Positions 23,521-32,714 of a DNA stretch of 60,000 nucleotides are shown in pieces. Source of the DNA: Polytrichum commune (taxonomy: Eukaryota > Streptophyta > Polytrichopsida > Polytrichales > Polytrichaceae); NCBI GenBank assembly GCA_950295325.1, contig OX485806.1, positions 20,772,001 to 20,832,000 on the forward strand, read 5' to 3'. The notes under the pieces were generated by a model. The model did not search any database. It had not been told where the DNA came from and was given only the letters and a program-made list of their open reading frames with translations. Numbering within the stretch: position 1 is the first letter of the stretch; every line of letters starts with the position of its first letter. Position numbers and translations under genes: made by a program.

Positions 23521-24711
23521 GGCACCCTAGGGTTTCGAATTTCACAATACTTCCTGTCTGTGTAGAAACCCGTTCATATGGGAAAATCGGGGTAGCAGAC
23601 ACCCTGGGAGAGTACAATCCCATCAAAGGAAAAGAGAGGAAAAGACCAAAATAATAGTGCACCGGGAGGTGCCAATGCCACCCAACATGGGTGCCAAGCC
23701 ACCCACATATGGTGGCCACCCTCGGCAGTGCATTGTTCAACCCATGAACGCCAACCCGCTTGCAACCGTATGCCCAAAACCCAAACCCGACACCCAAAAA
23801 ACGCCACCCAAAGGCTACCAAAACGGTGGCGGTCACCCGAACGGGTTGACATGGCAACCGTCACCCAAGTAAACCAAGTTACACCCAACTTTTGCTGCCA
23901 TCTACCCAAACTGCAGTCGCGGCGGCAGTCAAACAGCGGGTTACAGTCAGAATGGCAGTGGACACAGACCCTGCCATCACCGTAGAGGATGGTTGATTTG
24001 GACACGATTCCTTCTAGTGGTTGTGAGCCAGAACACATGTTCAATGTGTTGGTTTATTCTTGTGAAAATGTTATATGCAACAATGGTTTTCTTTAGCAGT
24101 TCAAAGTTTCTACAATTACATCTTTGGAACCATTTGCAAGTCACTTTTATATAATATCTTCAACGTTTTTAGGTTATAGTCAATTGACAAGTATTGTTTT
24201 GTAATTAGTGTGCATATAATTTAGTTTGTTTTGGGTTTTAGAATAAATTGATCCAAAGAAGGCTTTAGGTGCTACACATAACAATGTGTGAAAACACATT
24301 AAACTCCCTAGCTATTGTGTACAAGATTTGCCACAAAACTCTTAGAGATGATGTGGGGTTTTCAAAGACATACACAAGTGCTATTTAACCATGCATAGCA
24401 ACATTGGTACCGAAAGCCTTGTAGAAACCAATGCATAAAGCTAATTGAAAATCGGAAGTAGGTATTCAATGGCCCATTTGATTCCTTGGTCAACTTGTAA
24501 ATTTCATTTCATGCTACCTAAATGCAAGAATTGCATTCTAGTCTATCAACCCAATTCTACACAAATCTAGATAGATTGACACAAATGTTGGCTCCTTGTA
24601 GAGCAACCGTGAATGAAGAGTCTATGCGCATGTTATAGGTAATTGTCCTCTTCTAGGGTTGGATTAAATTCTACATGAAATTACAATTGACTTCAATTGG
24701 ATGTCATTTTT
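23521..24711. other. Intergenic stretch with a CCACCC-rich patch
   Basis: 23640-23880 is rich in CCACCC/ACCCAAA motifs, giving long but repeat-like open frames on both strands. The rest is AT-rich and without a gene. Confidence 0.55.
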
Positions 24712-24850
24712 GTGTTTTTATTTTTATTTATTTTTTAAGCACAAGATGCCCATGGTCACTTGGCTAGTTTTTTTCTCTCATGTAGAGAGAACATTTCACG
24801 GCCGGGAATCGAACCGCCAACCCCTCTATTTGGTTTTAAGTACCTCTCCA
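24712..24850 (-). mobile_element. tRNA-derived SINE candidate
   Basis: Read on the minus strand, the head contains a weak A-box-like sequence (GATAGTGGAGAGGTACTT) and a perfect B-box (GGTTCGATTCC) at about tRNA spacing, followed by sequence ending in an A-rich tail (AAAAAATAAATAAAAATAAAA). This is the structure of plant pol III-derived SINEs. Target duplications were not resolved, so the borders are approximate. Confidence 0.55.
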
Positions 24851-25565
24851 CTATCACCATCATCATGTAGTTTAGAATCATCTCGGACCATAATTTTTGT
24901 ATTTCTTATTTACAAATAATACTTCGCGGTTTTCCCATTCTTGTAACACAACTCGAGGAACCCTTCCTGCACAACATAATACAATATTACAAACACATTA
25001 ATTTTCTAGTAGGAACATATAAGATTGGTGCACTTCTTTCAGTTTTGTGACCTATCTTGGGGATTGATATATATATATAAAGCATATGTTACACGGTTTC
25101 GAAAAACAAAATAACAGTAGAAAGTGGAGGTATGAAATGATCTATGTGCCTGCACAACAAATCCACCACCTCACCTCGATGTAGACAAGGAAGTGGAGGT
25201 CCAATTAATGGAGGCTCCAACATAGGTAGGGTTGTCTAATGTTCCAACTTTACACTTTAATGAACTATTTATAAGGCAATTATGTGGCATGTCACTTATG
25301 GTCCCACATTCTCACAATCTTGAGGTGGGGCATGATGTAAAGAAGTAGCACAAAAATCTGACATTGAATTTTGTAATATTATGACAAAGAAAATATCATA
25401 TAATTTTGTATGAGTTTCTTTCTTTCTTTTTTTCTTCCAGACACATGACTTCCAAACGTTGGAAGACTGAATCAATGAGACAATCGACACAAATTTTGAA
25501 TCACTCCATCAACACTGCTTGGAAATCTGAACCAAGTTTGAAATAGAGACGTGAGTCCATACCTT
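24851..25565. other. Intergenic stretch downstream of the ASR-like gene
   Basis: AT-rich with no gene seen. It should include the 3' untranslated region of the minus-strand gene ending at 25566. Confidence 0.5.
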
Positions 25566-27891
25566 TCAATGGCGACCGAACAGTCCATGATGCTTCTTCT
25601 CCTTCGCGGGCTCGTACTTCTCCAGCTCCTCTTCCGCTTCGTGCTTCTCATGCCGTTCATACAAGCCATAGCCAACGGCAGCGGCCGCAACTGCCTCCGC
25701 TTGATGTTTCCTCCTCCTCTCGTGCTCAAGCTCTTCGCGAAGCCTCTCCTTCTCGCCCTGCACCTCACTCGCAGAAAAGTAAACACATATTCTCTGATGA
25801 TCTGACAAAGCAGACGGATGTTTTTTCTCTGATCACCATGCACAGAGAATGATAAGGATTCCAATTATCTATCTACTGCAGTAAAGGTTGATATTCTACG
25901 ATCAAAATGCTTCGCGAAGCCGTTCCTTCTCGCCCTGCAGCTCACTTACAGAAAAGTTAATCCAAAATCGATCAAGACATACATATTGTCTGGTGATCTG
26001 ACAACGCAGACGCATGGTTCTTTCTCCGATCACCATGCACAGAGAAGACAAGGTTTGCAACTATCTACTGCGGTAAGGTTGATATTCGACAATTGAAATG
26101 CGATGTAGTGTTTGGCCGATCGACTTACATCGTAGTAGCCATCGACGGGCCCGGAGCCGCCCTCTGCCCTGCCATAGCCAGCGCCATAGTCAGTGCTGGC
26201 AACAAGGTGCGAGTCTCGCAGTCCCATCCCAAGGTCGGATTCTTGAGGCTCCACGTACACCACCGGAGGCGGCTCCTGCACGTAGACCACCTGCGGTGGC
26301 TGCTGCAACGGGTAACCCTGGCCATAGCCTTGCCTCCCGTATCCAGGTCGCTCGAGGCTGCGGCAAGAATGCGAAGGACTTCGGTGAGAGCAAAGTCTCA
26401 GAATACAATTTCAGGAAAGAAAATTTATTGTCTACGGGAATTCTAATTGTCTGCTTTTCGATAGAACTGAATCAGCTTCAAATATCAAGATGCCTCAAAC
26501 ACTTCCATCGGAGTGTACAAAAATACGAAGGATCTCGGTGAGAGCAGACTGATCAACGACCTTGGCGAGAAGATTTTCTTGTCTAGGGGATTGATACCTT
26601 TGCTGGTTGTCGGTGAGACCGAATAAAATTCACTTACGACCTCGACAGCATCATGATGCCTTAGGCACTTCCATTGCAGTGTATAAAATTTTGAAGGATT
26701 TCGGTGAGAGCAAAGATTGTTCGGAGACCTTGGCAAGAAAATTCTCATCTAGAGGATCGATAATTTTGTGCTTTACGGTGAGGCTAAATGATCGTCAATC
26801 ACGGTCTTGACAACATCAAAATGCCTGAAACACTTCCATTGGAGCGTATAGAAATTTGAAGGATTTCGGTGAGAGCAAAGACTGATCGGACACTTCGAAT
26901 AGAAAATGTCTTATCTAAAGGATTGAGAACTCTGTGCCTTTCGCTGACACTGAATGAAATTCAATTACAACCTCGACAACATCAAGGTGGCTTAAACACT
27001 TCCTTTGGAGTGAGCATATAAAACTGTGTGTGCACTCTCCAGTTCCTGAGATTATCGGACTAAGGAAATCTGCGATGAACAACGTAGTAAGCCGCCATTG
27101 GAGTGTATAGAAATTTAAAGGATTTCGGTGAGAGCAAATACTGATCGAACACCTTAGAGAAAACTCTCCATCTCAAGGATTGACGACGTTATGCTTTCCG
27201 GCAAAAATGAATGAACGTCAAGTACGACCTCGACAACATCAAGACGCCTTAAACACTTCCGTTCAAGTGAGTATATAAAACTATCTGTTTACTCTCCATT
27301 TCATGAGATTATCAGACTAACTAAACTTGTGATGATTATCGTAAAGAAATTTGAAGGATTTCGGTGAAAGAAAAGATTAATCGGACACTTTAGAGACACT
27401 TTCTTATCTAGAGGATTGATAACTTAATGCTTTCCGTGAAACTGCATGAACCTCAATTACGAACTAGATAACATCAAGATGCCTTGAAAACTTCCTATAG
27501 ATTGAGTACATAAACTATCTGTGTTCTCTACAGCTACTGAGATTATCAGAAAATGGCGTTTTACCCCTAGGAATTTATGACGAATTGGAACAAACGGGAT
27601 ACCATTCGATTAAGCTTACCGTTCTGTGGCATACTCAGGTGCGCCATAGTACTCTCCGCCGTAGCCAGCACCTGGGCCTGCTCTTCCATACCTCTCGGCT
27701 CTTCCATACCTGTCGATGTACTCAACAGGACGACCATACGGGTCTACAGGGCTATATGCACCACCACCGAGACGAATACCCCGATCAGTTGTTGCAGCAG
27801 CTATGTCGGTAGGGTCACCAAAGCTCGCCGGCGTATCCTCACCTAACACTTCTTCCCGGTACATGCCGGCCGGCGTGACTGGATACGACAT
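25566..27891 (-). CDS. Gly/Tyr/Pro-rich protein with ASR (ABA/WDS)-like C-terminus
   Basis: Three exons join in phase with GT-AG introns: 27891-27620, 26357-26129 and 25757-25566, giving about 230 residues. Residues 1-90 are Gly/Tyr/Arg-rich (YGRAERYGRAGPGAGYGG). The middle exon has a QGYGQGYPLQQPPQVVYV stretch with Pro-Val-Val-Tyr repeats. The last exon is a charged helix (EKERLREELEHERRRKHQ), then AVAAAAVGYGLYERHEKHEAEEE and a basic end, KKHHGLFGRH. The Ala/Gly core with HEKHE and the HHGLFGRH motif resembles abscisic-stress-ripening (ABA/WDS) proteins, small hydrophilic stress proteins that bind zinc through His-rich motifs. Order and context differ from canonical ASRs, so the family call is tentative while the gene structure is firm. 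No signal peptide or membrane segment is seen. Both introns contain tandem repeats derived from exon edges. Confidence 0.75.
25731..26095 (-). repeat. Tandem duplication of the intron 2/exon 3 acceptor region
   Basis: Two adjacent copies of a unit of about 170-180 bp. Each contains, on the minus strand, CTGATTTTT...CTGATCACC...TCTG, a CAG acceptor and the first codons of exon 3 (GGCGAGAAGGA..GGCTTCGCGAAG). The copy at about 25731-25905 is the functional exon start. The copy at about 25906-26095 carries a decoy acceptor (CTGCAG|GGCGAG) and about 25 nt of exon 3 before it diverges to a stop. Confidence 0.8.
26366..27560 (-). repeat. Six diverged tandem units in intron 1 of the ASR-like gene
   Basis: The plus-strand signature GAAGGATTTCGGTGAGAGCAA recurs at about 26373, 26527, 26693, 26858, 27117 and 27353. 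Units are about 155-165 bp at first, then about 240-260 bp where an extra block (CATATAAAACT...CTCTCCA...GAGATTATC) has joined the unit. The first unit begins within 10 bases of the exon 2 acceptor and includes its polypyrimidine tract. Confidence 0.85.
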
Positions 27892-28607
27892 GCCTGCCTA
27901 CCAGGAACTCGAATAAAATGGACTCGAAAATCAAAGTAAGAGCTGAAAGCACTAACAGAAGGTACTTCTCCAACCCACTATAACTTGAACTTGTGAAAAC
28001 TGTACAGAGACCACACTTAACGACTCGTGCGAGCCCGAGTCTAAATTTTGCAACTAAGTAGCAATAAGACACAAGGTGATTGAAGATGCTGTCTATCAGA
28101 TGAGACGCAGTTGTGGAGCTCCTTAAAGAAGATTCGGAGCATAACAATAGGAAGGTGAACTCGAAGCCTCTGCTATCGAATGGAAAGTTGGCATGTGGCA
28201 GAGGTGGATTCAGTTACGTCGACCGGGATTGAAGAGGAGGATGTGTGTTAGCTTACTTAAAGCCACGTTGAAAGTGTGGCATGTCCACTAGATCACACGC
28301 ATCTTAGGCGGGGAATCTTAAGTATTGCGCATCCGAGACTCATGAGCACACCATTCTGATTAAATTAACGCATCCATTGCGTCACACAGGCTTGAGTTTA
28401 TCCCTACGATTTTATGTGGTGTGCACGTCTTTAATTTCCATTTTCACCGGTATGGAATTCCAAATCTATGCTAACCTAGCCGCCAGGTTTGGCCTGCATC
28501 GGTACATGGTAGGGTGACCACCAAGCGTGGTAGATCATTCTTGGCTTTACTTTCACGTGACAAATAAGGATCCAGCTACTCAAACAGTCTTGGCGGATAC
28601 AGGATTT
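27892..28607 (-). promoter_or_regulatory. 5' flank of the ASR-like gene
   Basis: This is upstream of the minus-strand start codon. I see no clear TATA box at the expected distance and no recognisable ABRE cluster, so the promoter is placed only by position. No other gene is seen. Confidence 0.3.
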
Positions 28608-28689
28608 GGGCGAACCAACCAATGTACTCGTTCCTTGTTGGATGCCTAAACCTTGCCTCGAAGGAACCAATGTACGGGTTGGTTCGCCC
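28608..28689. repeat. Short inverted repeat able to form an 82-nt hairpin
   Basis: GGGCGAACCAACC at the left is the inverse of GGTTGGTTCGCCC at the right (13 bp perfect). The stem continues imperfectly through CGTTCCTT/AAGGAACC to a loop of about 20 nt. It could be a small MITE or a stem-loop transcript. The sequence does not decide. Confidence 0.6.
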
Positions 28690-29078
28690 CAGCCCCCGCG
28701 GATACAGTGGGGAAGCAGTCAGTCCTAACTTACCGTACCTCATGGTGATTATGTGAATTTACAAAACTCGGGCCATGATCCCAACCTCCCAATTGCTGTG
28801 CACTGCAAATGTCCATTGCTGTGGAGTTATTTAATCCGGATTTGGACATTGGCAGTTGCAGAAGTGTACAAAGTCAAGCGCTGGAATGTCGTCACCTAGC
28901 TCTTGAAGCATCGGAAAGGCAAGGGTCACAGCAGCAGGAGGTAATGACCGGCGCTTCGACAAACACTCAAGTCATTTATGAACAAAAGTGTCGACGATGA
29001 ACAGAAGATAGCAGGAGATCGCAGCTCCACAGCTGGTAAGTGTTCTTTTACCCCAAAACACATTCATGGAACAACAAA
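28690..29078. other. Intergenic stretch, no gene seen
   Basis: No persuasive open frame, RNA gene or element boundary. Confidence 0.5.
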
Positions 29079-29455
29079 GGGCCGGGTCACACGGTCCCAA
29101 GTCCTAAGTCCCAAGTCAGTTGAGCTCAATTCGTGCAATCCCAGCGGTTGAGAGCATGGAAGTTGGGGTTTACCACTTCACATGAGGTTTCAAGTATGAC
29201 ATGAACACCCACATGGCAAATTGGAGGTGAGAATTGGGACTTGTGTTGAGAGTTAGCTAGGTTGAGCAAAAAGCTAGACCCAACTCTCAACACAAGTTCC
29301 GTGAATTTTTTTTAAAAATAAAAATAATTAAAATCCAACTTTAATGATAATTAACCATATTTTATTGGTCTCTCGAGGCTCAAAAATTGGGACTTTGCCT
29401 CCATGTTGGGACTTGCTAGCATGAGTGGGACTTGGGACCCCATGTGAACCAGTCC
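29079..29455. mobile_element. MITE candidate with nested hairpin
   Basis: Imperfect terminal inverted repeats: GGGCCGGGTCACACGG-TCCCAAG at the left, and the inverse of the right end GGACTGGTTCACATGGGGTCCCAAG. Near the centre a 19-bp inverted pair (29236-29254 with 29282-29300, one mismatch, GACTTGTGTTGAGAGTT stem) forms a second hairpin. No coding sequence. The target duplication was not resolved. Confidence 0.55.
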
Positions 29456-30864
29456 TAAGTGGGGACATTTCAGGTGTTTTGGAGTCCATGCTAATGGAAT
29501 TACATGCACAATATATCCAATATTATTTTAATATCTTTCATGTAAATTGAGTTTAATGCATTTAATGTGTTGAATGTCATTGCATATTTAGTTTGACAAG
29601 GCCCAACAACCCAAAACCATCGGGTTGTAGTTCATGTGTCACTTACACAAGGGGTATCCCAACTTCCGTGCGCAATTTAGGGGAATTTATGACCGTGTTC
29701 ACGGTACACATGTCAAACATAAATTAATCTTCATGGGGAGTAGGTTCCAAAGACATTCCTCACTTTATATTTTGGGGTTAGAGCATGTTCACACATTGCA
29801 CACCAAACACTACCACAAAGGGATGCTAAAGCATGTAACATTATTTTAGAAGGGAGTAGTCTCATTATATGTCTCACATGTTCACTTTCTATGAGCTTCA
29901 TAAATTATGGTCCCATGATCATAACTAATATCTTACAATACACAAGGCTTTGTAATATAGAAATAGTTGAAGCTAAGATTCTATTTGGCCAAAGATTGTG
30001 AGGCATTGATAGTTGATTCTCTTATAAAGGAGTTGAAAGTTGGGCCACAATATACTAAAGTTATTCCGACTTGGGAGGGCTTTCTAGACCCCACCAATGA
30101 TACGATAGTGGTTAGGCCTGACACGCGGGTCCAACTCGCAGGATAAACATGACATTGTCATGCCGTGGAGGTTTGTATTGATAACATGGTCATGTTCTTA
30201 CTGTAGTTTGAAAAGTTTGCCAACTGTAGTTATTGGTAGGCATGGAAAAGAGTGGGAACAAAGGTCGCAACATTTTTAGCTTAACTTCAAAGCAGTGTCA
30301 TTTGGATGTTCGTACACATTTCATGCACAGGACGGAGCAGATGCATGATCATTGCCACAGTGTTGGAGGAGCTCCGAGACGCATAACATCAACTATTTCA
30401 GTTCCACATAAGCATCCACAAAAATGTCAAGATTGAATATATCCACAGCCACATACTCAACCACTCAAATCTCCCAAGGTAATTTATTTAACTACGTACT
30501 GCCACACCTGTGTTGGCTCAATCTGCTGCATTTGTTCACTTTTCCTTGGTCAAGACTACACTATTTATTGTGTTTAGTGTCACCAAATCTGTTTGTCTTG
30601 CTTAATACTAAATCTAAACTGCCTGTGTAGTGTCACCAACACTAATTGTGAACCTAACATGATTTTTCATTCCTTGTAAAAAAATTGGGGCATTGTAGAT
30701 TTACAATGTTGCAAATACTGTCACTTATTAAGTGATTTTTCATCCAAATTTCAATCATCCATGACAATATTTCAATACACAAATGTTAGGTTGTAGAGTA
30801 TACCAAACTTTATTTCAATAATCGGCATGGATTTCATCGATATGTCAACCATCCATGACAATAC
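29456..30864. other. Intergenic stretch with an outlying copy of the 32-36 kb repeat unit
   Basis: No gene is seen. 30375-30520 (ACATCAACTATTTCAGTT, ATATCCACAGCCACATACTC, CCCAAGGTAATTTATTTAACTAC) is a diverged copy of the unit forming the array at 32.7-36.7 kb. Confidence 0.6.
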
Positions 30865-31360
30865 CCCAGGGAGTGCACTATTCATTAAAACCAAGCATCA
30901 CGTGCGTACATGCCCCTTATTAAAATACCCTTGTATACATTTTATTTTTGCTAAAATCAAGCAATATACTTACAAATCTCATTGCTTCAAAATACATTTC
31001 CATACGTACACAAGGGTCCAAAAACAAATACAGAAATTGTATATAACATGTGTACAAATGTTTGGAAATGCAAAAATATGGCCCTATTATATGTATAATA
31101 TCAAATCATGGATTTTTAGTTATAAAGTCGTTACTTAGTGGATGAAAAAACACATGATTCTTGGTCCAGGTCTGACTTGAACGCGTAAACGCGTAAATGC
31201 GTACTTTACATATATTTTTCTATAGCCTCATGTATATCTACTTCTTGCTTAATAGCAATATGTCTCTTGTACGTACATTTTGTACATGCTTGTTTTAAAT
31301 AATACCCCTTTTGTTCACCCACGTGTATAAATACAGTACTTGAACAGTGCACTCCCTGGG
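30865..31360. mobile_element. hAT-type MITE with 8-bp target duplication
   Basis: The terminal inverted repeats begin CCCAGGGAGTGCACT at both ends and continue imperfectly (ACGTG, CCCCTT). The flanks are perfect 8-bp direct repeats, GACAATAC (30857-30864 and 31361-31368), the hAT-superfamily size. The interior (496-bp element) is non-coding, so the element is non-autonomous. Because CCC/GGG ends and flanks are ambiguous, the exact edge may shift by one or two bases. Confidence 0.85.
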
Positions 31361-31368
31361 GACAATAC

Positions 31369-31734
31369 TTGTAAACTTATTCATAAGAAATGTCATTAGA
31401 AAAGTTACCACAATGACATAAAATACCATATGACACTAAACATTATATTTAGTGCAACAATGCTTGCAATACAACAACAAGTAGCAGACTGTGTGTTTGT
31501 TAGATGTGTCCCATATCATGGGATAGAGGCATTGTGGAGACTATCTTTGAGTGGTAATAGGGCCCAGGTAATGCATGTCAAAACTTAATGAACATGGTCT
31601 GGAGAAACTTAGTGAAAGCTTAGTGAAAGCTCAATGAAATTTTACAATTTAGTATGGAAAGAGCTAGTAATTGAAGATAATTACTTTTAAAATGTCATTT
31701 TGAGATAGAGCCTCTTGTGGCAAAGCCACATTCC
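31369..31734. other. Host sequence between two elements
   Basis: AT-rich with no gene. The last ten bases, GCCACATTCC (31725-31734), recur at 32697-32706. Confidence 0.5.
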
Positions 31735-32696
31735 AGACCTTGTACAACCGCTAGCCCACGGACTTTTTGGGCTAGCGGCTAACCTAATAGCTAATAGTTA
31801 TGGCTGAAAATGGTTCTCGAAAAAATGGGCTAGCCCAGCTATGGCTAGATCGCGGCTTGAAAAATTATGGGCTAGCCTAGCTATGGCTAGATCGAGGCCT
31901 CAAAAAATATGGGCTAGTCCAGCTATGGCTAGATCGAGGCCTCATATAATATGGGCTAGCCCAACTAGTTATTAGCTAGCTAAAGATAAGTCATGTAACT
32001 AAATTGGCTCAAGCTAAGGCCCAACCATGTCATCCCTACCACTGCCATAAATTTTTTAGGGTTGAGATCATCTGTCCATATCCAAATGCATCCAAGTGCA
32101 ACCGGTTACATGTTTACATCTTTTGATATGTCTTTACTCAAAGTGGGCTATATTCTCTACATTCCTCTAAAAAGATGGGTCGTTCTCTTGAGGATTTGCA
32201 GAGGCATCAATGATGTTTAAGTTGAACAAACATCCAATGCCATACGATCCTGAAAAGTTGATCTTGTTGGATAATTCCGATTGGAAGAATCACATTCCCA
32301 AACGCCCTATTTTCGATGAGGAGTTGCAGATAGAGGATGATGACAATTTGTTGGTAGAGAATGATGAGCAACATGTTTTAGATATTGATGACGATGAGTG
32401 ATTTTGACTGATATGAAATATAATTGTATTGATGAGACAATGTCTCCTTGAATTCATTATATGAGCTACATGAATTATTTTATTAGGTCAGCTAGTCCAG
32501 CTATATGGTTAAAAACGGTACCCGAAAAAAAATGGGGCTAGCCCAGCTATGGCTAGATCGAGGCCTCAAAAAATATGGGCTAGCCCAGCTATGGCTAGAT
32601 CGAGGCCTTAGAAAATATGGGCTAGCCTAGCTATGGCAAGATTAAGGCCTCAAAAATATGGGCTAGCCCAGCTAGCTAATGGGCTATAAAAGGTGT
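31735..32696 (+). mobile_element. Element carrying two arrays of a 42-bp GGGCTAGCCCAGC repeat
   Basis: The element is bordered by direct repeats GCCACATTCC (31725-31734 and 32697-32706), possibly a target duplication. Two same-orientation arrays (about 31817-31960 and about 32525-32685) consist of three to four units of ATGGGCTAGCCCAGCTATGG followed by CTAGATCGAGGCCTCAAAAA. They flank a middle of about 560 bp with a small open frame. The ends show weak inverted similarity (A-ACCTT-TA). This architecture fits a non-autonomous DNA element with subterminal repeats, the kind of site a transposase binds. The superfamily is not certain; hAT is my best guess. Confidence 0.6.
32210..32401 (+). pseudogene. 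Small acidic-tailed ORF, possible transposase remnant
   Basis: A 63-residue frame lying between the two 42-bp arrays. It reads like the extreme C-terminus of a longer protein: a short W-containing segment (LILLDNSDWKNHIPKRP) and then a strongly acidic tail ending DIDDDE. hAT transposases commonly end with such a tail after the dimerisation region, but no dimerisation or catalytic motif is present here, so this is inference from position and composition. It could also be a chance frame. Confidence 0.3.
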
Positions 32697-32714
32697 GCCA
32701 CATTCCCTTGTTCT

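Noticed and set aside
23657-23985. Pro-rich plus-strand ORFs and Trp-rich minus-strand ORF
   Set aside because: Both arise from CCACCC/GGGTGG repeat composition.
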